Assembly: GCA_013122435.1 (NCBI GenBank)
Contig: WYDT01000001.1
Span: 62,001-126,000, forward strand
Direction: 5' to 3'
From: Chloroflexi bacterium AL-N1
GTDB taxonomy: Bacteria; Chloroflexota; Chloroflexia; Chloroflexales; Roseiflexaceae
DNA: 64,000 bases
Under the pieces are notes generated by a model, which saw nothing but the letters and a program-made list of their open reading frames with translations, was not told where the DNA came from and did not search any database. Below, piece after piece: positions 1-7,888 of this stretch. A program made the position numbers and the translations under genes. Each line of letters begins with the position of its first letter. The first letter of the stretch is position 1.

Positions 1-189
1 CACACGTGGGACAACTAATACACCAGCTTCTTTAAGAAACTCTGGATCAAGCTCGCAACTTGCATCGACCACAATCACAACGCGCTGTTGTGCGTTTGGT
101 GTAACCAAGATTTGCGGTGCAAGCTCATAGTACGTGGTAAGGGTTGGCTCTGCTTGCTTCTGTACTTCTGGTTCCATACAAACAGTCAT
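1..189 (-). CDS. N-terminal part of a DegV-like protein (runs off left edge)
   Basis: An open frame of 63 codons starts at the ATG at 189-187, with a GGAG 7 bases upstream, and continues without a stop past base 1. After about 36 variable residues it reads VVIVVDASCELDPEF and then GVLVVPRV. This matches the start of DegV-family fatty-acid-binding proteins, which open with an IVTDS(T/S)xDLP strand-loop and a GIxVVPL strand. In such proteins the fold binds a fatty acyl chain for FakA-type kinases. The N-terminal extension is longer than usual. Because only the first strand and helix are visible, another alpha/beta family cannot be excluded. The prepilin peptidase gene ends 17 bases upstream on the same strand, so the two are probably co-transcribed. 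Confidence 0.5.
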   Translation of the reverse strand, partial: MTVCMEPEVQKQAEPTLTTYYELAPQILVTPNAQQRVVIVVDASCELDPEFLKEAGVLVVPRV

Positions 190-206
190 AGCACTACTCC
201 TTTGTT

Positions 207-653
207 TTACAAAGTAATCAGGCTCAACGCGCCGGTGACAATGCCGCCAAAGGCGAGAAATGGGCCAAATGCGATAACACTACGGAGCTTGACACGGCGA
301 AGCGTGACACCAACGATGACAAACAACAATGCACTTACGAAGGCAATTAACAGTGCCAGAAATATCGATGGCCAGCCCAATACCAGGCCAATAAATAGTC
401 CGAGTTTCATATCACCACCACCAGCCTTCCCCAGCCCATGGGTCAGAATTGGGATCAGAAAGAGCGTACCGGCAATAAGACCTCCCAGCAGGAGCGACCA
501 GCGTTCAGGACGAGCTAACGCAACCGCAAGGGCAATGCCCAAAGCAGGAAACATTATATGGTTGGGGATACGGCGTTCACGGATATCGGTAATCGATACA
601 TAGACCAACACAACAGCCGCAAAGGCAATCAGAGCCAGTTCAAGGTAGTCCAT
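207..653 (-). CDS. tadV: Prepilin peptidase, A24 family (TadV/CpaA-like)
   Basis: 148 residues, nearly all membrane-spanning. It carries the two catalytic aspartates of aspartic prepilin peptidases: D23 in TDIRERRIPN and D81 in the GGGDMKLG loop (GxGD motif). The length matches the short TadV/CpaA type, which lacks the N-methylase domain of PilD. These membrane enzymes cleave Flp-type prepilins after the Gly of a G/xxxxE site. Eight proteins in this window have such a site or a close variant, so they are the likely substrates. The ATG at 653 has AAGGAGA about 10 bases upstream. It lies 73 bases beyond the response regulator gene in the same direction. Confidence 0.93.
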   Translation of the reverse strand: MDYLELALIAFAAVVLVYVSITDIRERRIPNHIMFPALGIALAVALARPERWSLLLGGLIAGTLFLIPILTHGLGKAGGGDMKLGLFIGLVLGWPSIFLALLIAFVSALLFVIVGVTLRRVKLRSVIAFGPFLAFGGIVTGALSLITL

Positions 654-726
654 AATACGTGTCTCCTTGATGAAACAAGAGCCAGAAATATCAATTGACG
701 TTTAGGAATGATGATAGTGATGAATG

Positions 727-1494
727 CTATGCTGAGAGCGCCATATCGTGCACGGCATTTACATTTTCATTGAGAGGGACAAACTGATAACCTTCACCCC
801 ACACGGTGTTAATCATCTCGCCACAAGACTCGTCGTATGCTGTGAGTTTTTGTCGTAAGCGACCAATGTGGATATCGACTGTACGGGTATCGTTCTGCGC
901 GGCATATCCCCATACACGCTCAAGGAGTTCACCGCGTGAAAAGACACGTCCGGTCGTGCTCACAAGCAAGCGCAATAGCTCAAATTCCTTGGGCGTCACA
1001 TCGACAACCTGACCGCGCACAAGGATCTGGCGTCGTCGCGGATCGACCAACAATGGCCCTTCTTTGATCACCGCATGACATTTGCCAATGCTGCGACGCA
1101 GAATAGCCTGAATACGATAGATCAACTCCAGTGGATTAAAGGGTTTGGCAATGTAATCATCAGCCCCTGCTTCAAACCCTTTGAGTCGGTCGCTTTCTTC
1201 GATCTGGTCTGATACAAAGAGAATGGGAACATCAACCAGATGCGCCAGTTCTCCTTCAAGACCACCAGCACGAATAGTTGCACACATAGCATAACCACAG
1301 CCATCATCGAGCATAACATCGAGGAGAATGACTTCGGGTTTGTATTGTCCTAACAGTTCAATGGCTTCAACACATCCATTGGCGATAATAACGGCAAAGT
1401 CATTACGACGCAGGCACGTTTCGGCAAACTCACATGAGATCGCATTGTCATCTACGACCATCACAAGTGGTTGAACAAGTGGTGCGTATTCCAT
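727..1494 (-). CDS. OmpR/PhoB-type response regulator
   Basis: 255 residues. The receiver domain (about 10-135) has the acidic pocket D15/D16, phospho-acceptor D59 in ILLDV, S95 in place of the usual Thr/Ser switch and K117 in AKPF, so it looks fully functional. A winged-helix DNA-binding domain (about 145-238) has TPKEFELLRLL, the recognition-helix region and the RTVDIHIGRLRQKL wing typical of OmpR/PhoB. No partner histidine kinase is in the window. Its gene is divergent from the regulator at 1741 and precedes the prepilin peptidase, so it probably controls pilus genes. ACAAGTG repeats in the divergent gap at 1655-1726 and one copy upstream of tadC are candidate target sites. Confidence 0.93.
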   Translation of the reverse strand: MEYAPLVQPLVMVVDDNAISCEFAETCLRRNDFAVIIANGCVEAIELLGQYKPEVILLDVMLDDGCGYAMCATIRAGGLEGELAHLVDVPILFVSDQIEESDRLKGFEAGADDYIAKPFNPLELIYRIQAILRRSIGKCHAVIKEGPLLVDPRRRQILVRGQVVDVTPKEFELLRLLVSTTGRVFSRGELLERVWGYAAQNDTRTVDIHIGRLRQKLTAYDESCGEMINTVWGEGYQFVPLNENVNAVHDMALSA

Positions 1495-1654
1495 CGTTAT
1501 CCTCCTTTATACATCTATCCTGTAGTGGTGAAAATACATGTCATATCTAACATTCGATGTATGTTGTGTATCAACAATGAAACGGTTGCTTGGGTGTATT
1601 AAAACAGAATACGTATAGGGACAGCAAGAAGACAACTGACACAAAAAGAACTAC

Positions 1655-1726
1655 ACAAGTGTTACAATAGTGCTACAATAGTTACTATAACTAGGACAAA
1701 CTTAACCACAAGTGCTGTTACAAGTG
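1655..1726. promoter_or_regulatory. ACAAGTG repeats in divergent promoter region
   Basis: The 246-base gap between 1494 and 1741 holds three ACAAGTG heptamers at 1655, 1708 and 1720. The last two are 12 bases apart, a spacing OmpR-type regulators often use. The first is part of the 12-mer ACAAGTGTTACA, found again at 20147-20158 upstream of tadC. A TATAAC hexamer at 1686-1691 may be a -10 element for the gene at 1741, but no good -35 lies at 17 bases. Use as operators is inferred. Confidence 0.4.
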
Positions 1727-1740
1727 AGAAACAGGTTGTA

Positions 1741-4329
1741 ATGCATGGAACCACCTTTGGGCAGTGGTTGCGCCACCAACGCGACCAGCGCGGCTTGACC
1801 CGAGAAGCGCTTGCTCAACAAATTGGCTATTCTGCTGCCTTGTTACGCAAACTCGAAACTGGCGAACGCCGTCCTTCGCACCAGGTTGCTGAACGGCTTG
1901 CTCAGATCTTTGAGGTTGCCATCGACCAGCACTCCACATTCATCCAACACGCGCGCAATGGCACGGCTCCACTGTTAACACCCACACCTACCGCTACACC
2001 TGCAGTGCGTGCCCTGGGCCCCATCACACCAGTGGTCTCACCAAGTAACCTTCCAGCCCCACGCACAACGCTGATTGGTCGGAACACCGATGTTCAGCAA
2101 GTCTGTCAACTCCTCACTCAATCGGAGGTTCGGCTGGTAACCCTCACTGGGCATGGCGGAGTCGGCAAGACCCGCCTGGCACTTCAAGTCGCAGCTCAGA
2201 TCCAAAATATCTTTCTCCACGGCGTCTGGTTTATTGATCTGACTACCGTGACCGATCCGACGATGGTGATCAGTACGATTGCACAAACGCTGGGTATCCG
2301 CGAACATGGATCAACCAATGTATTGGAACAGGTGCAGATCTATCTCCAAACACGTAATGTTCTGCTCTTTCTGGATAATTTTGAGCAAGTTCTGGATGCA
2401 GCATCACAGGTTGCACAACTACTCGATGGCGTCGCTCAACTTAAAATCCTGATCACCAGTCGGGTGCGTTTACAACTTGATGGCGAGCATGTGGTAACAG
2501 TCGAACCGCTGGTACTCCCCCCTCTTGACCCCTTACCACCTCTTGTTGAATTGGCCAAGAATTCATCTGTTGCTCTGTTTGTGGCACGTGCCCAGGCATC
2601 GCAGAAGGATTTTGCGCTCACAGAGACGAATGCAACTGCCATTGCCACTGTTTGCATGCATCTCGCAGGCTTACCACTTGCTTTAGAGTTAGCCGCAGCT
2701 CGGTTACGTGTACTCTCTCCCACAGCCCTTCTCCAACGGCTCATAGAGCATCATGAAGCGTTGACTGAGGGTGTGCGTGACGGTCCATCACGCCAGCAAA
2801 GTATGCAGGCAACGATTGGTTGGAGCTATGGTTTGCTCAAACCTGCTGAACAGATTCTTTTCATCCGGTTAGCAGTCTTCGTAGGGGGATGTACGTTAAC
2901 AGCCATTGAAACCATATGTAGTGGGCAGGATACTGACAAGCATAGCCCCACTGACACCTCTAAAATCGCATCCCTGTGGATACCAGTACTTGATGGTCTG
3001 GCAGCTTTGCTTGACAGTAATCTGATCACACGGTCGATAGAAGCTGATGACGAACCCCGTTTTGGGATGTTAGTGCCCATCTACTCCTATGCGCGTAATA
3101 AACTCCTTGCGACACCTGAAATAGCGATATTGCAGGAACGTCACGCTGGTTATTATCTGGCCTTCGCCGAACAAGCTGCCGCTGAACTTACAGGGCCTCA
3201 ACAACAACAATGGCTCGATTGGCTGGAACATGAACATGATAATCTCCGAGCAGCGCTCCAATGGTTTATAGAACAAGAGGATGCCGAAAGTGCGTTACGC
3301 CTGGGAACAGCACTCTGGCGCTTCTGGGAAGTGCGAGGGCACTGGAGTGAAGGAGTGCACTGGTTAGAGCAGGCGCTTAGCCGCGAACAACAGATACCCA
3401 TAGAGCTACGTGCCAGCACACTCCATGTCCTTGGGAGATTGTTAGCCTACTTAAGTGAATTCCAACGTGCTTACACATACCTTGAAACAAGTCTCCAATT
3501 GTGGCGTGACCTTGGCGATCAGGGTAACATAGCATTACTCCTTAACAGTTTAGGACTTGCTGTAAATAAACAGGGGCAGCTTGATCAAGCTACCGTCTAC
3601 TTCGAAGAAAGTTACAAGCTCTATCAATTGGCAGGAGATACACTTGGAGCAGCACGGGCACAGTCCAATCTCGGGGTGATTGCCGCAGAAATTGGTGATT
3701 GTACCCGCGCCCGTAGTCTGTATCAGGACAGCCTGGCCAACTATCGTAAACTTGGTGATACCGCCGGTGTAAGCGTCATGCTTGGCAATCTGGGCATTGT
3801 CATGTGGCTTGAGGGTGATTACGAAGAGGCGCGACGGTTAACGTTAGAATCGCTCAAACTCGCACGACAACTGAATTATATGCCCGTGTTAGTCAATAAT
3901 CTGGTCTATCTGGTCAAAATATGTCTTTCACAACATGATCTGACAAATGCACAGGTCTACCTCCTCGAAAGTCTGCCACTCACCCGCGATCCCGCTCGCA
4001 GACGATTGCTAGCAGATACCATCGAGGGGGCAGCAGGTCTGGCCGGAAAATGTGGTCAATATGAGCAAGCTGCACGGCTGTGGGGAGCAACATCCACCTT
4101 GCGGGAAACGATCAGCAGCTTCTGGCCCCCGTCTGAACGACCATTTTATGAACAACTTATAGCAGAGGCTGCCAGTCAGATTGACCCAAGCACGTGGGAG
4201 GCTTCCTGGTTAGCCGGGCAACAATTGTCATGGGAGCAAGCATTTGTGGAAGCATTTGAGATTGCAACCATGGCATTACCTACGGATACTGCAACAACGC
4301 AGCCAGATGTTGATGGAGCAAGTGCCTAA
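1741..4329 (+). CDS. XRE-HTH / NB-ARC / TPR regulator (STAND family), copy 1
   Basis: 862 residues. An XRE helix-turn-helix (about 6-58) is followed by a Thr-Pro-rich linker. The NB-ARC-type STAND ATPase has a P-loop GHGGVGKT at 137-144, Walker B VLLFLDN at 207-213, a sensor ILITSR near 236-241 and GLPLALELAAARL at 310-322. TPR-like helices then fill about 450-800. The family consists of nucleotide-switched signal proteins; with an N-terminal HTH they are predicted transcription regulators. The stop codon TAA overlaps the start of a paralogue (TAATG), so the two are translationally coupled. Their first 55 residues are almost identical, differing at positions 2 and 23, while the rest has diverged. 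The ligand and targets are unknown. The ribosome site before the ATG is weak. Confidence 0.85.
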   Translation: MHGTTFGQWLRHQRDQRGLTREALAQQIGYSAALLRKLETGERRPSHQVAERLAQIFEVAIDQHSTFIQHARNGTAPLLTPTPTATPAVRALGPITPVVSPSNLPAPRTTLIGRNTDVQQVCQLLTQSEVRLVTLTGHGGVGKTRLALQVAAQIQNIFLHGVWFIDLTTVTDPTMVISTIAQTLGIREHGSTNVLEQVQIYLQTRNVLLFLDNFEQVLDAASQVAQLLDGVAQLKILITSRVRLQLDGEHVVTVEPLVLPPLDPLPPLVELAKNSSVALFVARAQASQKDFALTETNATAIATVCMHLAGLPLALELAAARLRVLSPTALLQRLIEHHEALTEGVRDGPSRQQSMQATIGWSYGLLKPAEQILFIRLAVFVGGCTLTAIETICSGQDTDKHSPTDTSKIASLWIPVLDGLAALLDSNLITRSIEADDEPRFGMLVPIYSYARNKLLATPEIAILQERHAGYYLAFAEQAAAELTGPQQQQWLDWLEHEHDNLRAALQWFIEQEDAESALRLGTALWRFWEVRGHWSEGVHWLEQALSREQQIPIELRASTLHVLGRLLAYLSEFQRAYTYLETSLQLWRDLGDQGNIALLLNSLGLAVNKQGQLDQATVYFEESYKLYQLAGDTLGAARAQSNLGVIAAEIGDCTRARSLYQDSLANYRKLGDTAGVSVMLGNLGIVMWLEGDYEEARRLTLESLKLARQLNYMPVLVNNLVYLVKICLSQHDLTNAQVYLLESLPLTRDPARRRLLADTIEGAAGLAGKCGQYEQAARLWGATSTLRETISSFWPPSERPFYEQLIAEAASQIDPSTWEASWLAGQQLSWEQAFVEAFEIATMALPTDTATTQPDVDGASA

Positions 4330-6890
4330 TGCAAGGAACCACCTTTGGCCAATGGTTACGCCACCAGCGTGACCAGCGTGGGCTCACCCGCGAAGTTCTT
4401 GCCCAACAGATTGGCTACTCGGCAGCGCTGTTGCGGAAGCTCGAAACCGGGGAGCGCCGCCCCTCGCACCAGGTTGCCGAGCGGCTGGCCCAGGCGTTGA
4501 CCATTGACACGGCCATGTGGGCTTCTTTTGTGCAGGCAGCCCGCTATGGGATGGCGCCCCTCACTTTAGCAACTGACCAGACGGCCAGCATACCCGTTCA
4601 GGATCTTGACCCCGCCGAGCCGCCTGTAGGGTATTTGCGAGCACCGCGCACACCTCTTATTGGTCGTAACCAGGAAGTAGCTGAAATCTGTCACTGCTTA
4701 CAGCAGGAAAGGGTCCGGCTCCTCAACCTGACCGGACCCGGTGGGGTGGGGAAGACGCGGCTGGCCCTTCAGGTGGCGACCCAACTCCAGCCATTTTTCT
4801 TACACGGGGTCTGGTTCGTTGATCTGGCTGCTGTCCACGACCCCGCGCTGGTCGTCCCCACTCTGGCCCAGACCGTGGGAGTTCGGGGACCGGGGCTGGG
4901 TAGTCGTCACGACGAACTGGCCGACTATTTGTCCTGGCGGCGCCTCCTGCTTGTGTTGGACAACCTCGAACACCTGCTCGATGCCACGCCCCAGCTAGCC
5001 ACCCTGCTCGATGCCGCTCCGCAGTTGCAAATCGTCACCACCAGTCGTACCCGCCTCCAGCTTGATGGTGAACATGTGTATGCCGTCCCGCCGTTGCAAA
5101 CATCCACTGCGACAGAACTACCACCTCTTGACACCCTGGCCACGGTCCCCGCCATTGCGCTCTTTGTGGCACGCGCACGGGCTGTTCATACGGACTTTGC
5201 CCTGACCGAGAGCAACGCGTCGACTATTGTCGCCATCTGTAACCAGGTGGCTGGATTACCCTTAGGGCTGGAACTGGCCGCTGCACGCTTACGGTTGCTG
5301 TCACCTGCCGCCCTCCTGCAACGCTTGATTGCACACCACGATGTGCTGAGTGCGGGCGTGCGTGATGGTCCGTCGCGTCAGCAGAGTATGCACGCGACCA
5401 TCGGATGGAGTTACAGCCTGCTCAGTCCGGTGGAACAGATGCTCTTTGTGCGGATGGGGGTCTTTCAGGGCGGATGCACATTGGAGGCCATTGAACAGGT
5501 GTGTGGCGAAGCGGAGCAACTGGCAATGTTACCCGTGGACGGTGCCGACCTGGCCCCGTTATGGATACCTGCGCTGGATGGCTTAACGGCGTTGCTGGAT
5601 AGCAGTCTGGTTACGCGCACGGTGGATGGCGATAGCGAACCCCGCTTTGGGATGCTGGTGCCCATCCAGAGTTATGCACAGGAACGCTTGCAGAGCCACC
5701 CCGAGGCCGCTGTGCTGGCGGCGCGGCATGCTACCTACTATCTGGCGCTGGCGGAGCAGGCTGCCACGGAATTAACCGGAGCCAGCCAGCAGGTCTGGCT
5801 GGAGCGGCTGGACGTGGAATATGACAACCTACGAGCTGCGTTACACTGGGCGATAGTCCAGCCCCATCCAGAACAGGCGCTGCGGCTGGGGAATGCGCTC
5901 TGGTCGTTCTGGTACATCCGAAGCTATCTCCAGGAGGGCTGTCACTGGCTGGAGCAGATTGTGGCTTTGGAAGGTGCACAAGCACCACTTGAGTATGCCA
6001 CTGCCTTACGCAGCTATGGGGTATTGCTTGGGGTACAAGCTGCTTATGCAGATGCCCAGCCATATTTCGAGCAGAGTGTGGCGCTGGCCCGCCAACTGAA
6101 TGATCACAAATTGCTGGCAGCAGCACTCAACGGGCTAGGTAACGTCATATCAAATCAAGGAGACTACACTAGTGCTATAAGCTATTTCGAGGAGTGCCTC
6201 ACGTTAACGCAGATATCTCACAACCGTCTGGGTATGGCCAACACGCTGGGCAGTCTAGGATTTGTTTCGCTATCACAAGGTGACTTTGTGCAGGCACTGG
6301 AACGCTATGAGGCCAGTAAGCTGATCCATCAGGAACTGGGGAATCAACACGGTGTGATAAAGGCACTGCTCAACCTAGGCATTATTGCCTGGTTGCAGGA
6401 TGATTATCTCAAAGCACAGCAATTACTTGCTGAAGCACTCCAGTCAGCACGTGACTTGAAAGATACTAGTGTAATAACTACTTGCCTTATCTATCTTGGT
6501 AAAGTAGCTCTTAGCCAGCAAGATACCGCCACTGCTCAACAGTATCTTTGGGAGAGTCTGCCTTCCTTGCAAAACTCAGAGGACCTCTATATGGTGACGA
6601 GCTTTTTGGAAGGTATTAGTGGGATCTTTGCAAAGCATGGTCAACCACTGCTTGCTGCGCGACTCTGGGGAGCTGAGGCGGCCCTTCGTACCGCACTCCA
6701 GAGTGTCAGACCACCCTCCGAAACCCCATTTTACGAACAACTGGTAGCGGAAGCACGCAGTCAGGTAGCCCCGACCGCATGGGAAGCAGCCTGGGCTGCC
6801 GGACAGCAACTCTCATGGGAAGAAGCGCTCGATGAAGCGATGGAGCTTGAACGCCTCTTCCCTGAACAAGAAGGTGAGAGTGAGTCGTGA
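4329..6890 (+). CDS. XRE-HTH / NB-ARC / TPR regulator (STAND family), copy 2
   Basis: 853 residues with the same layout as its upstream neighbour. The XRE HTH spans about 6-58, the P-loop GPGGVGKT is at 136-143, Walker B LLLVLDN is at 206-212, GLPLGLELAAARL follows, and TPR repeats run to the C-terminus, which ends in the shared block GQQLSWEEA. The start ATG shares its A with the last base of the upstream TAA stop. Codon use is visibly more GC-rich in the first two thirds than in copy 1, so the copies are old paralogues whose HTH has stayed nearly identical. Identical HTH domains predict the same DNA operator and possibly hetero-oligomers. A 156-base gap then separates it from the convergent gene at 7047. 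Confidence 0.85.
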   Translation: MQGTTFGQWLRHQRDQRGLTREVLAQQIGYSAALLRKLETGERRPSHQVAERLAQALTIDTAMWASFVQAARYGMAPLTLATDQTASIPVQDLDPAEPPVGYLRAPRTPLIGRNQEVAEICHCLQQERVRLLNLTGPGGVGKTRLALQVATQLQPFFLHGVWFVDLAAVHDPALVVPTLAQTVGVRGPGLGSRHDELADYLSWRRLLLVLDNLEHLLDATPQLATLLDAAPQLQIVTTSRTRLQLDGEHVYAVPPLQTSTATELPPLDTLATVPAIALFVARARAVHTDFALTESNASTIVAICNQVAGLPLGLELAAARLRLLSPAALLQRLIAHHDVLSAGVRDGPSRQQSMHATIGWSYSLLSPVEQMLFVRMGVFQGGCTLEAIEQVCGEAEQLAMLPVDGADLAPLWIPALDGLTALLDSSLVTRTVDGDSEPRFGMLVPIQSYAQERLQSHPEAAVLAARHATYYLALAEQAATELTGASQQVWLERLDVEYDNLRAALHWAIVQPHPEQALRLGNALWSFWYIRSYLQEGCHWLEQIVALEGAQAPLEYATALRSYGVLLGVQAAYADAQPYFEQSVALARQLNDHKLLAAALNGLGNVISNQGDYTSAISYFEECLTLTQISHNRLGMANTLGSLGFVSLSQGDFVQALERYEASKLIHQELGNQHGVIKALLNLGIIAWLQDDYLKAQQLLAEALQSARDLKDTSVITTCLIYLGKVALSQQDTATAQQYLWESLPSLQNSEDLYMVTSFLEGISGIFAKHGQPLLAARLWGAEAALRTALQSVRPPSETPFYEQLVAEARSQVAPTAWEAAWAAGQQLSWEEALDEAMELERLFPEQEGESES

Positions 6891-7046
6891 TATATCATTC
6901 CCACAGAGAGACGTACAGATTTAACTCAGCTTCTGCCACTAAACAACACTCCTTAGGTTTCGGATAGCTTTGTCTAGGGATCAGGTCAGTTCCTAACCGA
7001 AGGCCCTATGCTTATAGACAGAAAAACTCTGTAATCACTGACCATA

Positions 7047-7742
7047 CTAGGAAACAAATTTTTCATCAGGGTTTACGGTTGTAGTTAATTCTACCAAGCG
7101 ATCCCACTCATCGAAACATGCCCGAATATATTTGTTTTGTTTGTTGCGTGCTATAATATTCGTCTCGTCCTCCGTCTGGTTGATATTCGCCTCAAAACCT
7201 TTTGCATTGAGGTATGCAATAAAGCCTCGTCGATGATTGATAGGAAATGTATCAATCAATTCATTGAATACATTGACCATACGTGTTGGTTTTGCTTTCA
7301 TCTTTGCTTGTACCATTGGTGCAGTTAGCAAAAGAAAAATGGAGCCCCCATCATATGGACTAACAAAATATCCATCTGCATTGCATATGTTTGCTGTTAC
7401 CATAGCAAGTTGATGACCAGTTACTGATTGTAATGATAACTGTGGCTGTGTGAATTCAGCAACCTGTTCTTTCTCACCAAAAGTACGGATTGTTGCTGCT
7501 GCTTGCAACACCGATGCTGGAAGATCAAGATGTGGGTTGGCCCATGCCCACAACCAGGATTGATCTGCATCGGCATCGGACCCAATAAGCTGCACCGGAA
7601 ACGTGTCAGAATCATTAATAGTTAGTATCCCCTCATCGAGATCCACCCGCCACTCAGCTTCCTCAATCAGATCCTGTAACACCCATTGTTTTTCCAGCGC
7701 AATTGCTGCATATTGTTCGAAAAGAGTTTGAAAGGTTGTCAT
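7047..7742 (-). CDS. DUF6882-like protein, candidate immunity protein
   Basis: 231 residues, no signal peptide or membrane segment. The block SWLWAWANPHLDLPASVL followed by IRTFGE resembles the W-x-WAWAN core of the DUF6882 family as I recall it. The family has no firmly known biochemical role. The gene lies 146 bases downstream of the pilin-nuclease toxin gene on the same strand, the position expected for an immunity gene. Cytosolic location and small acidic character also fit an inhibitor of a nuclease. Translation starts at 7742 with AGGAGG 9 bases upstream, so it is well expressed in its own right. The family call is moderately sure; the immunity role is inference from gene order. Confidence 0.6.
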   Translation of the reverse strand: MTTFQTLFEQYAAIALEKQWVLQDLIEEAEWRVDLDEGILTINDSDTFPVQLIGSDADADQSWLWAWANPHLDLPASVLQAAATIRTFGEKEQVAEFTQPQLSLQSVTGHQLAMVTANICNADGYFVSPYDGGSIFLLLTAPMVQAKMKAKPTRMVNVFNELIDTFPINHRRGFIAYLNAKGFEANINQTEDETNIIARNKQNKYIRACFDEWDRLVELTTTVNPDEKFVS

Positions 7743-7888
7743 TACTGTATCCTCCTAGGTATACCTTAAAATGTATAGCCCATATTGTTTTCCGAATCCT
7801 ATGTGTGCGAAGGGTTTACTCAACTCATCTCTACAGAATATATCGAGTACCCCCAACAGATTATGTCAAAATGACCATATTCTATGGA

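Noticed and set aside
88..603. Open frame of 171 codons on the plus strand
   Set aside because: It lies opposite the prepilin peptidase gene and the DegV-like start, both of which have family motifs and ribosome sites; its translation is low-complexity with no motif.
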